From positions 49,357,013 to 49,421,012 of the forward strand of contig OZ024794.1 of the NCBI GenBank assembly GCA_964017045.1: DNA of 64,000 nucleotides, written 5' to 3'. Source of the DNA: Omphiscola glabra. Lineage: Eukaryota > Mollusca > Gastropoda > Lymnaeidae. Both the position numbers and the translations under genes were made by a program. The notes below the pieces were generated by a model. It did not search any database. It saw only the letters and a program-made list of their open reading frames with translations, and had not been told where the DNA came from. This document shows positions 22,801-34,319 of the stretch, piece after piece; the first letter of the stretch is position 1, and every line of letters starts with the position of its first letter.

Positions 22801-25169
22801 AATACAAGAAATTTAGGGTAAAAAATGCTACTTAAAACTAGGGGTTGGCATAATACAAATGTGTAAGAAATATTTTCATTACCGGTAAACGATATATACT
22901 AATGCCTATGCAACCTAATCTTCTTGGCACAATCACATTCTTTGATCGAGCATGCATCATATCTGCGCATAACACCAGTAACATTAAGTAATGCCCCTTT
23001 GAAGAAATATAAGCATAGGTATGACCACAGTTCATTTTCAATATTACAATAAAAGATTTTGACATTTTTTTTAAAAAATAAATATTGATTCCGTCAGTTC
23101 GTATTGTTTTATTATGAAAAAAGATTAATATATTGCATTATACATGGACATGGGGTTTTAGGGCTTTTTTCAAACAAAAAGTTACGGGATCACATGTTAC
23201 TTGAATCACCTTATATGTAGTAATATACAGTACTTAGTTTAATTTTACAAGGTGAATTTTGTAAATCAATAATTTTATTGTTTAAAATTCCTACAGGTTT
23301 GTGTCAAGTTCAGTGTATTATGGCCACAACTTTAACAGTAAAAACTTGGTTGGTGACAGATACATCAATGTTTTTATATCAGGGATTGTGGAGATACCAG
23401 CACTTTTCTTTGTGCTTTTCAGCAACAACTATTTTGGTCGACGCAAAACTGTTTTCTGCCTTATGCTTGGTTCAGGGCTAGCATGTTTCTCCATTCTCAT
23501 TATTGCATTAACGGGTAAGATCCTTTTTAAACTGCTACATACATATTGTAAATGTGCAGCTGTATTAAAAGCTAACATCAAGAATAGAAGAAAAAAATTA
23601 TTACATTGCCCACAGGGTTAATATTGTTAGAAAATCTAAAATTCACTCAGCATATTTGGTTTTTCCCTCAGGATTTTGATACTGTTTATTTGGGTGAGAT
23701 GTCTGGTGAATAAAATCATGAAATAAGTAAAAATTGTTTCCTCATTCGCAGGTAAGCTGGTAACTCTGTCAGCTCTAACTCTGACCATGGCTATGATTGG
23801 AAAGTCTTGTATTGCTGGAGCCTGGGCAGCAGTGCAGATTTTCTCAGCGGAAACTTTTCCAACAGTTATAAGGCAAGTGAATCAATTTTCATAATTTTCA
23901 AAACTGGAGAAAAATATTCCCCAAAATTCAGATTTTAGAATAAAAAGTTGTCATTTTTGCCATTCCATATTTGTAATATTGTTGCTGAAGGAGTTAATAA
24001 GCTTGCACATTTTCACATAGAATATACCATAATTTAATTCTATACATTTTTTTAAGTGCCAGTCTCATTCTGAAAGTATATTGTTCATATTATGTGAAAC
24101 TTGTACTGATAAAAAAATATTTTTTTAAAATAGAAATATTGGAATTGGTGCATGTTCCATGGCAGCTAGAGTTGGTGGAATTGTAGCGCCCCAGTTTGGA
24201 TTTTTGGTGAGTCTCAGATTTTTCGACGGATTTAGATATGTATCATTAATGAATGACTCCAGTTGAACAGCATTTCCCAGATACAACTAAAGCAAAATAC
24301 CAGGTTGGACAAAAATACTCTAAAAAACCTAGGTCAGCTGTTTTCACTTTGGTTCTTGTATTACCCTCAAACAATTGCTGAGAAATTAATAGTTACAGCA
24401 AATATGAGATAAGACCAGCAGCCCCAAGTAAATATTATGATGCCATCTAATAACACATTGAGGCGTAGACTTATCGAGATGGCAAATACTATAAAAGAAA
24501 TTTTCTTTGACCGCAAGAGTATAAAAAGAATATTTTTACTTCTTTGCAAGCAGATGAAAGTTCATACATTATATCATCAGACAATGCCAGTCTAATGAAT
24601 TTTGTGTGATACTATTTTAACAATAGTCCTATAATTTGCATTATATGAACATTGTTTTGTGTGATACTATTTTTACACTATTTTGTGTTACCCACAGACC
24701 AGGATTGAGTATATAAATTTAAGTAAGTCACAAAGCATAAGAATAAAAAAATAATCTGGCAACCCAATAATAAATCTTTAGAAAATGATACAATGGACAT
24801 TTTGTGTAAAAACATTTGTTACCCTAATTTTAAAATGTATTGATTTAATTTTGTTTAAAATTCACACAGGGTCAGACAACAATTCACATCCCATTTACCA
24901 TCTTTGCCATTCTGGCTGTGGTCTGCAGCTTCCTGATGCTACTTTTGAAAGAAACAAAGGGAGTTCCACTCCCCGACAGATTGCACCTTCATCTGATAGA
25001 AGATGAAAACTTTAGCCCAATTAATATGTTGACCAAAAACGGTTTAGCCGCATTAGAGCAGGGTGGGGGAGATGTGTTGGAGACTAGTCTGTTGCAGACA
25101 CCTAATTGTGATCCTCTACTAGAGACACGTGATATGGACACTTCCAATCAAGACCAAAATGCCATTTAG
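19583..25169 (+). CDS. SLC22-family organic ion transporter, complete, nine coding exons
   Basis: A plasma-membrane carrier of the major facilitator superfamily; SLC22 members move organic cations, anions or carnitine-like zwitterions. Exons 19583-19831, 19979-20210, 20353-20542, 20719-20851, 22366-22466, 23297-23514, 23752-23872, 24134-24206 and 24870-25169 splice in frame to 538 residues, a normal family length. Seen: first membrane span about residues 20-42; short cysteine-bearing extracellular loop; EWHLICD (83-89); MFS motif GQLADIFGRKK (113-123); ESPRWL (228-233); VEIPA (333-337); NYFGRRK (346-352); AETFPTVIRN (407-416); KETKGVPLPD (466-475); acidic cytosolic tail. Arg427 stands where organic cation transporters have Asp (CDLGG in OCT1), which favours an anion or carnitine-type carrier; that is inference. 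Subfamily unresolved. Introns are short except intron 4 (1.5 kb). Confidence 0.95.
19979..20210 (+). CDS. SLC22 exon 2
   Basis: Residues 84 to about 160, WHLICD to FVVGGLIG, with the GQLADIFGRKK loop. Acceptor tttttccag|TGG, donor GGTG|gtaagc, ends phase 1. Confidence 0.94.
20353..20542 (+). CDS. SLC22 exon 3
   Basis: Membrane spans 4-6, with EFVTPEWRTFCG and YFLRNWRHLD; acceptor ggttttcag|GTTG, donor TGGTG|gtgagt, ends phase 2. Confidence 0.94.
20719..20851 (+). CDS. SLC22 exon 4
   Basis: Residues LIDESPRWLLSRGHL to LDQFVK, the start of the large intracellular loop. Acceptor cattcag|GCTG, donor GTCAAG|gtaaga, ends phase 0. Confidence 0.94.
22366..22466 (+). CDS. SLC22 exon 5
   Basis: Highly charged RERIRKDEEKK then YWHLCNSLTLTKGS, the loop leading into span 7. 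Acceptor tttactgcag|AGAG, donor GGATG|gtaaga, ends phase 2. Confidence 0.9.
23297..23514 (+). CDS. SLC22 exon 6
   Basis: Spans 7-9 with FVSSSVYYG, VEIPA and FGRRKT. Acceptor ttcctacag|GTTT, donor ACGG|gtaaga, ends phase 1. Confidence 0.94.
23752..23872 (+). CDS. SLC22 exon 7, followed by a GC donor
   Basis: GKLVTL to FPTVIR. Acceptor cattcgcag|GTAAG. The exon ends ATAAG and the intron starts gcaagt: the strong GC-AG donor consensus. Using it restores the conserved FPTVIRN across the junction; no GT donor nearby does. Confidence 0.92.
23873..24133 (+). other. GC-AG intron of the SLC22 gene
   Basis: Begins gcaagtga and ends aaaatag. AG|GCAAGT is the expected compensated consensus for rare GC donors recognised by the major spliceosome. 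Confidence 0.85.
24134..24206 (+). CDS. SLC22 exon 8
   Basis: 25 codons including the split Arg: NIGIGACSMAARVGGIVAPQ then FGFL. Acceptor aaaatag|AAAT, donor TTTTTG|gtgagt, phase 0 end. Holds Arg427 at the cation/anion-distinguishing position. Confidence 0.93.
24870..25169 (+). CDS. SLC22 exon 9 (terminal)
   Basis: Last span and a tail of about 70 residues: GQTTIHIPFTIFAILAV, then KETKGVPLPD, then an acidic, polar tail ending QDQNAI and TAG. Acceptor attcacacag|GGTC. Confidence 0.94.
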   Translation, partial: GQTTIHIPFTIFAILAVVCSFLMLLLKETKGVPLPDRLHLHLIEDENFSPINMLTKNGLAALEQGGGDVLETSLLQTPNCDPLLETRDMDTSNQDQNAI

Positions 25170-27489
25170 ATTTTCATGGAGAAGACTGATTTAAAATTCA
25201 ATTTCATGAAAAAAAAATAGTGTTACCATTTAAGAAACATCAGAAAAAATCATTGAAATAATAATGTTATCATTTTAGAAGCATCAGGAAAAAGGTACCA
25301 GTCATCAGTGAAAGGGGAAGAAAAAGTTTTCATTATCTGAAAAAATCTAAATCTAGTTGTCATAAATGGATACAGTTTCAACCTAACTCTGTTAGATTTA
25401 CAATATCTGCTATTAATTTAACAGTTTGGAATATTTTAATTTTTCTCCCCTTGTTGGTTTTGATAATATAAAGCAAAGAAAAATATATTTGCCAAAATTT
25501 TTCATTTATTTAAAATTTTCAATGGCTTGAAACTTCAGTTAGGTTTTGTTTTCATAATTTTGATTAATTTCTATACCATCACAATTCCATCACTTCACTT
25601 GTATTTAATTTTATTTAATAACTTTGTAGTTAGTGCGCTGTCCTGTTTTGTTTTGCCAAATGAAATTCATTTCAGTTTGTGCAGTTTTTTTTTATAAACT
25701 GCCATTTCAGGATTCTTGGATTGGACATAGATTAGTTTTTAGGTGGGTCAAGCTTTTGAGAGTGGTCACCACAGGAGGGCTGATGTTACAATTATAAACA
25801 CACAGTTATAATCTCGTTGTGCCTTTCTTTTAATGCACTCTGCAAAGCATTTTTAGTTCAGTATTTTTTGCATTCATTAACTGAAGTAAAGCTAATAAAA
25901 AATATCGATAAATTTCTTGGTTGAATTATAAGATGGATTTATTTTATATCAGACGCTCGATAGAGTTTCTTGTGATGTTTATAACATGGTCCATTTCCTT
26001 ACAATACATCTTTTTTTGTTGCATATTTGTAAGATCTTCTTTAAAATTCTATTTGAAAGTGAGCTGTGAGATGAACTTGGTTTTCTGTGTTGAATCTCAG
26101 TCGTTAGCACTGAAACAGTCACTGACAATTATTTTACACTTTGTTTATGTTTTTTTTTTCTTCTTAAACCATGACTGACCTCTCTACTTTTTAAAACATT
26201 AAAAAAATGTTCAACACTATGAGATAATACGAGAAGAGGAAAAGTTTATTTTACTTTTTCTTATCCCCTTAAAAAATTAAGACCAAATGCACCAGCAGAG
26301 CAGATCTACTTTTACAACTTCAACTGAAAGCACTATATTTTTGTTATTATTCAAAACTTATGTATTCCGCATGACAAGCAATTAATGAAATCTGCTGACT
26401 TTGTAATTAGAGGCATACAAAAATACCTCCACACTTTCATTTCTGTTTATGAGTTGTGGCAATGATGTTATGCTAAACCAAATATTTCATTGTTTAACCA
26501 GCTGCCTTGCTTTACACGGCTGATGGATTGTTGACGTAACAAGAAAGGGACACAAGTTGTAGATTTAAAATGAGATCTGTTGAATTAATCACAAGAGAAT
26601 TGTTTTGTATTCTGTAAATTCAGTTTTTTATTTTTCCCACAGGGTGAAACAGAATCTACTCACAGTTCTCTACTTAGACTTGGGAATAATTTGAATATAA
26701 GTTGCATTGTTGAAAGATGATCTCTTATTAGTAATTTGTTCATGATTGATGATGAGCCTGTAAACTAATCATGGACAAATTATGCAACTCTGTATTAATG
26801 CAATTTCAAGGTTACCCCTGATTCATGTTATGTTAGGAAAGGGTTACTTGTCCATTTCATAAGGACATTTCAATAATCAAAACTTGTGCATATCATCATT
26901 GTAAATCTTCCCCATATGATTTGAGATGTATATTATAATTATCTAACAGATCTTATGGTCAAGTTTAATATAATAGTATTTTTTTTTTTGTTATTCAAAA
27001 AATTGTTATACAACCTTTACCAAAATAAATGAATGGAAATGTATCTTATTTGGTCGTTTCATTTAAAGCTATATAAGCAGTTTGAGTTAGGCAGACCAAA
27101 GACAAAGGAGTAACTATGAAATAACATCTGTCTGGTTGGTGAATCATTTAAGTGCATTTTAAATGTCTATAAAAACTTCAAAATTTCCTTTGACCAATTT
27201 TGATTTTATCCCTAAAGAGGTTTTTTTTCTATTTTACTTCAGTATTACACTTGACAAAAAAAATATTTGTTGAACCAATCCAGGTTATAAAAGGGCATTC
27301 TTTGAAATATTGAAAGTTCATGTAGATGTTAAACTATATGTAACACCATATAAAATAGCATACAAAATGTCTCATCATTGTCAAGAAATGTCAACATGAA
27401 ACTCAGGGAATTTGTCAAATCTTTAAACATGCTATTTATTAACTGACTTCCTCAATTTTTTGTATTGCCTGATCATCATTGTGTGGGGA

Positions 27490-27620
27490 ATTGTTTCATC
27501 ATGTGTACAGGTACATCTCTTGTTGAGTTCAGGAAAGCTATGCGTTAAATTGTTTCATCATGTGTACAGGTACATCTCTTGTTGAGTTCAGGAAAGCTAT
27601 GCATTAAATTGTTTCATTGC
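27490..27620. repeat. 59 bp tandem duplication
   Basis: Two near-identical copies (attgtttcatcatgtgtac start at 27490 and 27549) plus the beginning of a third at 27608. Confidence 0.93.
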
Positions 27621-28316
27621 TTTAAACAGTTATTTATAGATTTTTTTTTACACATTTGAGATACTTTTTTAGACTCATCTCTTGTACACAAAATAATTAT
27701 AGAATTATTATATCAGGTTCATTTTATGATGTATGTCATACAACTTATTCTGTGCCAATACATTTTCTTTTTTAAATCATCTTAACTCCATCTTTGACAG
27801 TTTCACAACACAAGCGCCAGGAGACATATATATATTAATTAATGCCAATTTGTCATTATGTGGGCCAAACTGTACATAAAGACCTCTAGATAGATATCAG
27901 TTTTTGGAAGCACATTCAAATTGTGGTGGATAATGAAAAAGATAAATGGTATGCATGTAAGTTCTCCGTACAAATGAATTCAGTCCCCTTATATCTCTAT
28001 GAATAGCAGCAAGGAAAAGGTCAATGTTCATGCTTATCTATTATTACTTATTACATTACAAGTTCAATATTTATTTTTTATATTTCATGACTGTTTCTTC
28101 TTACCGACTTCATTCTTATCTTCTATATTGTGTAAAAATTGTTTTAACCTCACTATGCCACAGTTTAAAAATAATCTCAAGACATTTTTAAAGTATTAAG
28201 GATATTAAAGCTATCACATTTTTTCAACACACCCATTCCTAATAATTGTTTCCTTGGTTGTTTTTCTTTATTTGAACAGTTAAGTCTTTTTTTCTGTCAA
28301 TAGAATAGTAGGGTTG

Positions 28317-28450
28317 AAATGGTAGTGGGTGCTCTCCCCATTTAAAGACTAATTGGTAGTGGGTGCTCTCCCCATTTAAAGACTAATTGGTAGTGGGTGC
28401 TCTCCCCATTTAAAGACTAATTGGTATGGGTGCTCTCCCCATTTAAAGAC
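28317..28450. repeat. 34 bp minisatellite, 4 copies
   Basis: Unit tggtagtgggtgctctcccc plus atttaaagactaat; the last copy is slightly shortened. Confidence 0.93.
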
Positions 28451-29708
28451 CCTATGGCACCTTCATCAAAAGAGGAAAACATGGTGTATTTTAGAACTTT
28501 CATCCTGAACCCCTGAGGTAAAATATTGTGAGCAATTTCAACCCCACCTAAATTAAAATCCTTAATTATTTATAATCAAGATGAAGTTAAATACAATTTC
28601 TTGGCTCTTTTCTCTTTACAATCCTTAGCAAACTTAATATCAATGTACTGACAACGTATTATAATTGATTAAATCAAAAAAGTAAGAGAACCTTTATTTT
28701 TTTTAGAAAAATAGGATTTAAAACATAACATGAGTTGCTTGGATTTATTGATTCAACTGCTGCATTCATAGCTTTTAATTATTATTGTTGCATTAAGTGA
28801 TACATGCCCAGCTGCAATCAAAACTTACATAACTATGCTCACTTTAACCAACGGGGCTACATTATCATAGCCAGCCTCACTTTTTCTGTGCAACTATCTT
28901 AAGTTTTACATGATTTCCTGTTCAAATAGTTCAAATGAAAAGGTCTTGACAGTAGAGGGTTTTTTTTATTATAGATCATAGAGCATCACATCTGACACAT
29001 CTTGCTGCCATACCCACTGGATTTTCCTTCATAAGCCATGCACTAAATTTATGATAGGTTCCAATTTATACAAATTCAAAAAGAATTGTTTTCTTTTCTT
29101 CTGCAAAATGATTTGCTGAATCAAATTTTAAATATTTAATTAGATAAAGAAAACGTTGCTTTGAACATATTCAAGCCATTTCATTCATGTCTGTGTATAA
29201 ACAAACTATTAAGAACATTAATAAATACGTGAGTTGAGGCTGTCCCAGAAACTTTTTGTTTAGTCTTGAGTTGTATGAGATAAATATGTTGTTTGTCTGC
29301 ATGTTCTGATAATAAAGGGTTGTATGCTGTTTGTTTTATTTATTACTTTTAGGTCTCTTCTAATTCATATGAATTTGAATAAGAGAAACTTGAATGTCTG
29401 ATGTGTGTTTGAAATGGTTTTAATGTACCATCAGTAAATACAAGAGTTTAGTTTGAAACATTTCTCTTTTAAAAGTATCTATTTTTTACATATTTTTTAT
29501 GTATTTATTTTAATAAATAAAGTTTTTTTTAACATGAGTTTTGTTTTTTTTTTAAATGCATTTTAAACTATTTTAGAAAGTGCCGAATGCTTTAATTTAC
29601 ATGGATTTTTTAAAAAATGGTCTTATATTTAAACAAAGCCTATGTGAAATACTAATATCCGTAATTATTTTTTAAAAACCAAATATATGGGTAGGCATGA
29701 TTTAAGTT

Positions 29709-29805
29709 CTGACCCTGGTGTAGAGCTGTGTAGAAGAAGGCTCTGCACCCGGATATCTGCAAAAATTGATTTCTAAGCCTGTATACTTAAAAGAACCTGC
29801 GCTCT
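29709..29805 (+). mobile_element. LINE 3' fragment, partner of the 30.6 kb copy
   Basis: Closely matches 30736-30830 (shared ttgatttctaagc and aacctgcgctct) with small indels; frame broken. Joins directly to the array that follows. Confidence 0.65.
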
Positions 29806-30202
29806 ACCCGAGGCTTACAAGTACATGTCTTTAAACACCGTCTGTCTACCCCTGTCTTAAAAGTACATGTCTTTTAACGCTGTCTACCCCTGTCTTACAA
29901 GTACACGTCTTTGAACTCTGTCTACCCCTGTCTTAGAAGTACACATCTTTGAACTCTGTCTACCCCTGTATTACAAGTACACGTCTTTGAATGCTATCTA
30001 CCACTGCCTCACAAGTACACGTCTTTGAATACTTTGATCACTCTCTACCCATGTCTTACAAGTACACGTCTTTGAACTCTGTCTACCCCTGTATTACAAG
30101 TACACTTCTTTGAACGCTATCTACCACTGACTCACAAGTACACGTCTTTGAATACTTTGATCACTCTCTACCCATGTCTTACAAGTACACGTCTTTCAAC
30201 AC
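29806..30202. repeat. ~38 bp minisatellite (first site)
   Basis: About ten copies around cttacaagtacacgtctttg and tctacccctg, some with extra aatactttgatcac. The same unit forms another array at 32140-32335. Confidence 0.9.
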
Positions 30203-30302
30203 ATGATATACTAACATCCAAAATTACTTTGAAAAAAAAACAAATATGGGTAGGCATGATTATATGAGTAGGCATGATTATATAGGTAGGCATGATTTAA
30301 GT
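30203..30302. repeat. Direct repeat of 29646-29708 with internal gtaggcatgatta triplication
   Basis: Both segments carry actaatatcc/actaacatcc followed by aaatatgggtaggcatga. They flank the LINE fragment and array at 29709-30202, suggesting a segmental duplication. Confidence 0.65.
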
Positions 30303-30607
30303 TAAAAGTAAATAAGATATCCCAATGCAATAATTTAGTGCAATGGCCAATGTAAAATATGTCATAGCATTTCCTTTTGTCAAGGAACAGAACAAATAAC
30401 CGAGGTTGGTTTTTTTTAAGGTGATTTGTTGGTTTTTGGATGTTTTTACTACTAAGTATAATAGGCTTGCCGTCTGTTAAATCACGGATTCGATACACAA
30501 ATACTGGGATTGCGATATTGCATCCCCAATAAGAGAAGAGCCAATGCCGTAGCAGGCACTCTCAGCCAATCAACAGTTGTCTGTGGGGTTTACCTCAAAA
30601 CTGAATT

Positions 30608-31160
30608 CAGAGACTCCAGGAGGTTCACAATACTGCAGCACGCATTGTATCGCGTATAAAGTATTGTGACCACATCACCCCAGTTCTTGAAGCTCTACGT
30701 TGGCTTCCTGTGATAGAGCGCACTGACCTCAAAATTCTGTCCCTGATGTATAGCTGTATAGAAGGCTCTGCACGTGAATATTTTCAAAAATTGATTTCTA
30801 AGCATGTATACTTAAAGAACCTGCGCTCTTTAACACAGTCCAGTGGCGTAGTGAGGGGGGGCATCATGCACCGGGCGCTACTCACAAAGGGGCGCCAAAT
30901 GGTATATTTTACAATAATATTGTATGGTTTTCGAATAGGGGGTGGCGCTAAAAAGGTATTGGGGGCGCTAAAAAGGTATTGTGCCCCGGGCGCGAGTTAA
31001 GCTCGCTACGCCACTGACACAGTCCTTACTTCTTTTGAAGCTAGGTTATGGAACAGTTTGCCTCAATCTTTCAGGGAAATTGAAAATGATAAAAATGCAG
31101 TTAAGAAACAATTAAAGACTGTTTTCTTTAAATATATTTTAGGACACCAGAGAGTTGTGA
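30608..31160 (+). mobile_element. CR1/L2-like non-LTR retrotransposon 3' end, interrupted by a MITE
   Basis: An unbroken frame reads NTAARIVSRIKYCDHITPVL, ALRWLPVIERTDLKILSLMY and on to the insertion point, then resumes after the MITE with LWNSLPQSFREI and VKKQLKTVFFKYI. The NxAARIV...HITPVL..LRWLPV...LWNSLP series is typical of the reverse transcriptase C-terminus of CR1/L2-clade LINEs. The element is 5' truncated, so no endonuclease or catalytic core is present. Confidence 0.85.
30841..31016 (+). mobile_element. hAT MITE, family A copy 3, inside a LINE
   Basis: Ends cagtggcgtagtgaggg and gctcgctacgccactg; perfect 8 bp duplication acacagtc at 30833-30840 and 31017-31024. Has a small internal duplication of gggggcgctaaaaaggtatt. 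Confidence 0.95.
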
Positions 31161-31339
31161 GCAGGCTAAAATAGCATGGACACAGGCGCTATAAAAGTAC
31201 TCAATCGTCATCATCATAATTCTTTTGAAGTATCATCTAAAAAGTCTTATGCGGTTGATTCCACCATATAACATCCCTTCAAATGGTAGGGACAACCAAA
31301 TCTTAGTTTTAAAGACTAAACACATTTTAAAAAAAAATA

Positions 31340-31530
31340 ATAAGTTTATAAAAAATAGTATAAAGTATTTGAGGGATTGTCAGTGTAACCAAATTTTTTT
31401 TTTTAAAGTTTATAAGAAATAGTTTAAAGTATTTGAGGGATTGTCAGTGTAACCAATTTTTTTAAAAAAATAATAAGTTTATAAGAAATAGTATAAAGTA
31501 TTTGAGGGATTGTCAGTGTAACCAAATTTT
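31340..31530. repeat. ~70 bp tandem repeat, 3 copies
   Basis: Unit contains agtttataagaaatagt, aaagtatttgagggattgtc and agtgtaacc, with T or A runs of varying length between copies. Confidence 0.88.
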
Positions 31531-32139
31531 TTATTTTTCAGTGAATTAATAAAAATGTGTTTAAAATGATCAAGCAATGTTATATACAACATGGCGGCTA
31601 AGATACCACATGAAATCATGGTTTGACCTAAATAGACGAGTTAGGGGCGATATGAAACCTTTAGGCCTACTTTAAACAACATACTCTTCCACTTCATTCG
31701 CCCCGACCTTCCGAATGGTAAATCCATAGTGATTATTAACACGCTTAAATCTCTGTGTTGAGAAACTATGGATCAACCCAACAAGAATGTCCATGTGACG
31801 TCGCATACTTTCTTTATTTATACGACCGAACAGTAGATTATGGTCACGTGGGATTCAAGATTAAATACAACAGCTTGTTTACGTTAGGATTCATATTTTT
31901 AATAAACGCTCTCAGGCAAGGTTGTCAACCGTTTTCTTCTGTGGTGTGGCAATGATTGGCCTCCAATGGAGTACAAGAATTCGCTAACAACCATGCTACG
32001 CACGATTTTAAATGACTTTCTTTAGGGGGAAATAACGTTTTTGTTGTTTCTTTCTATTTTTTTCTACAACATAAATATTAGCCACTTTCTTGCCACTGCC
32101 ACAATCGATAAAATAGCAGACCATTCCCTGACTAGTATG

Positions 32140-32335
32140 TAACGCTGTCTACCCTTGTCTTACAAGTACACGTCTTTGAGCATTGTCTACCCCTGTCTTA
32201 CAAGTACGGGTCTTTGAACGCTGTCTACCCCTGTTTTACGAGTAAACGTCTTTGAACGCTGTCTACTCCTGTCTTACAAGTACATGTCTTTGAACGCTGT
32301 CTACTCCTGTCTTACACGTACATGTCTTTGTGAGT
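32140..32335. repeat. ~38 bp minisatellite (second site)
   Basis: Five copies of the unit also found at 29806-30202 (ctgtcttacaagtaca, gtctttgaacgctgtctac). Confidence 0.9.
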
Positions 32336-33426
32336 GTGCCGCTATTTCATTTTGGACGTTGATAACATCTATGCTATTATTCAACGCTTCACTTGTTCCC
32401 CCTCCCTTCTAATTGTGTTGTGCATTCGACCGAAGATCTCCACCTTGAACTGTTGTTTAAAGCGCATTTTTATTTTCCGGTAGACCTTTGGTTCACGAAG
32501 TGAAATGTCTTCAGGCTGTTTCTGCTATTATGAAACATTACCCCCCCCCCCCCCTCACTTTCCACCCAAGCCCCGTCATCACGGCAACATCTGGCCAAGC
32601 CGTCTCCATTGGTATTTTTCTGAAGTGCTTCAGTTGGAACAAGAAACTAAACTGACAACACGATTGGTCGCCGCGATTCTACTGTTCATGACACACAGAT
32701 GGGTAGTAGACGATGTCGAATGTAAAAAAAAAACTATAGCAACGAGTTCTTGTTTAATCACGCTGATCGCAACTGTTCGATGTTAAATAGGGAGTAATAT
32801 TCTAAAGTTGTAGTGCGCGTTAAACTCCGAAGAATAGGAAGGGAAAAACTTACGCGAGACGCTGGCTCTGTGGTCAAGAGAAAGGACATCATACATCGTT
32901 ATCAACAGGGGAAACACGTGTTCGTGCACCAGGTAAATGTAGAACTGATGTGCATCCTCTGTGTTACATTTTGTGTCTATATGAATGAATGTTATCGTTA
33001 CTATGAAACTCAATGAAAACTTTTGGCGTTTAATGCTCAGTCCACACATTTAAATTTGATCGTTTGAACTGAGCAGGTTAAGCTCTGATCACATTTACCT
33101 ACGTTATTATACTGCTTTTTAAAAAAAAAAAATAATGTTCGTATATTTTAATCACAATGTACCATGTTAAGATGTCGTCAAGCAAGGGTTAAAGTCAAAT
33201 TAGGTAAAAATATGTGTGTCTCTATATAAGTGTTTTTCAATTTAAGAAAGAAAACGCGCGAGTCAACTACAAAACAACAACAACCCGAGGGACCTGAAAT
33301 GGAGCCGAAGATTTTCCCGACATTGTGGGATCGGTCCTATGATGTCCTGCATAAGTAATTCTAAAAGTTTTTTTAAAAAGTAAATAAGGATATGGTTCAT
33401 ATGGATTAATGTAAGGGGTGGAGAAG
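32336..33426. other. Intergenic; one exon-like open stretch
   Basis: 32811-32931 (plus) reads KLRRIGREKLTRDAGSVV and KRKDIIHRYQQ with a fair donor (CACCAG|gtaaat); no family recognised and the acceptor is weak, so it is not called as a gene. Confidence 0.3.
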
Positions 33427-33430
33427 TGTT

Positions 33431-33512
33431 CAGTGGCGTAGTTAAGGGGAGGGAGTGAGGGGTGCGGACCGCACCTGGTGACACCATCTCAAGGGGTGGG
33501 GGGTGACACCAA
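33431..33512. mobile_element. hAT MITE end fragment
   Basis: Begins cagtggcgtagttaagggg and continues gcggaccgcacctggtgacacc; only one end is visible, the other apparently replaced by the minisatellite that follows. Confidence 0.45.
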
Positions 33513-33532
33513 ATTGAAAAATTGTATATTTA

Positions 33533-33724
33533 CAGAGCACACACTGCTCGGTCTAACAGAGCAGCGTGTGCTCGGTCTGACAGAGCACAAACTGTTCGGT
33601 CTGACAGAGCACACACTGCTCGGTCTGACAGAGCACACGCTGCTCGGTCTGACAGAGCACACGCTGCTCGGTCTGACAGAGCACACACTGCTTGGTCTGA
33701 CAGAGCACACACTGCTTGGTCTAA
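33533..33724. repeat. 24 bp minisatellite, 8 copies
   Basis: Unit cacactgctcggtctgacag plus agca; eight codons long, giving spurious open frames in all directions. Confidence 0.95.
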
Positions 33725-33726
33725 CC

Positions 33727-33879
33727 CAGTGGTTCTCAACATTTCTTATGCCGTGATTCCTTACTACAGTTTCTCATGGTGTGGTGAGCCCAACCACAAA
33801 ATTATTTTCGTTAGTACTTTATAACTGTAGAGTACATTTACCCCCAAAAGGGTCGCGACCCACAGGTTTAGAACCACTG
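33727..33879 (+). mobile_element. SPIN-like hAT nonautonomous element
   Basis: Ends cagtggttctcaac and tagaaccactg; interior caaccacaaaattattttcg and gggtcgcgacccacagg. Flanks gtctaacc and gtataacc match 7 of 8. Inserted at the edge of the 24 bp array. Confidence 0.8.
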
Positions 33880-34319
33880 GTATAACCAAATTTCATAAAA
33901 GGATAAACGATCACACTTAAATTATCCACAAATGTAACCAATCCAAATGCGCGCTTTATTAAAAGTTCAACGTTGATGCGTCAGAAATGAGGTGACCCTA
34001 TAATTAGGTCAGAAAAACACCATTTTGACCATGATTCAAAGCCGATTTACGTGTTCGGTAACTTTCGTAACTGACTCAAGGTTACGATAATGTTGCCACA
34101 ATGTCTGGAATCCATGGAGGTGTTCAGTCCTTTCTAAAAAAGAAATAATAAGAAAGCGATTTTTAATGGATGTGCGGACAATTAGCTTAACTTGTGTGGT
34201 CGGTACTTATTACCGAAAGTGCTTCATGTAAATACATGTTTTGGTGCTGTTTAGAGAACAGTTCCCTTCTTTGCTGCCTCTACTCATGGATGGGATGTTT
34301 TCATTGAACACTCTGAATG

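Larger units (their letters stand above)
25170..29640. other. 3' flank of the SLC22 gene, possible long 3' UTR
   Basis: AT-rich with no further exons. AATAAA candidates at 25894-25899 and 27024-27029, with others near 29310 and 29513; none is decisive. Contains the 59 bp and 34 bp tandem repeats listed separately. Confidence 0.45.

Noticed and set aside
31750..31955. Frame with nearby gtgacgtcg (CRE-like)
   Set aside because: A single short site and no coding similarity are not enough to call a promoter or gene.
33478..33824. Open frames with eight-residue repeats
   Set aside because: Shadow of the 24 bp minisatellite.
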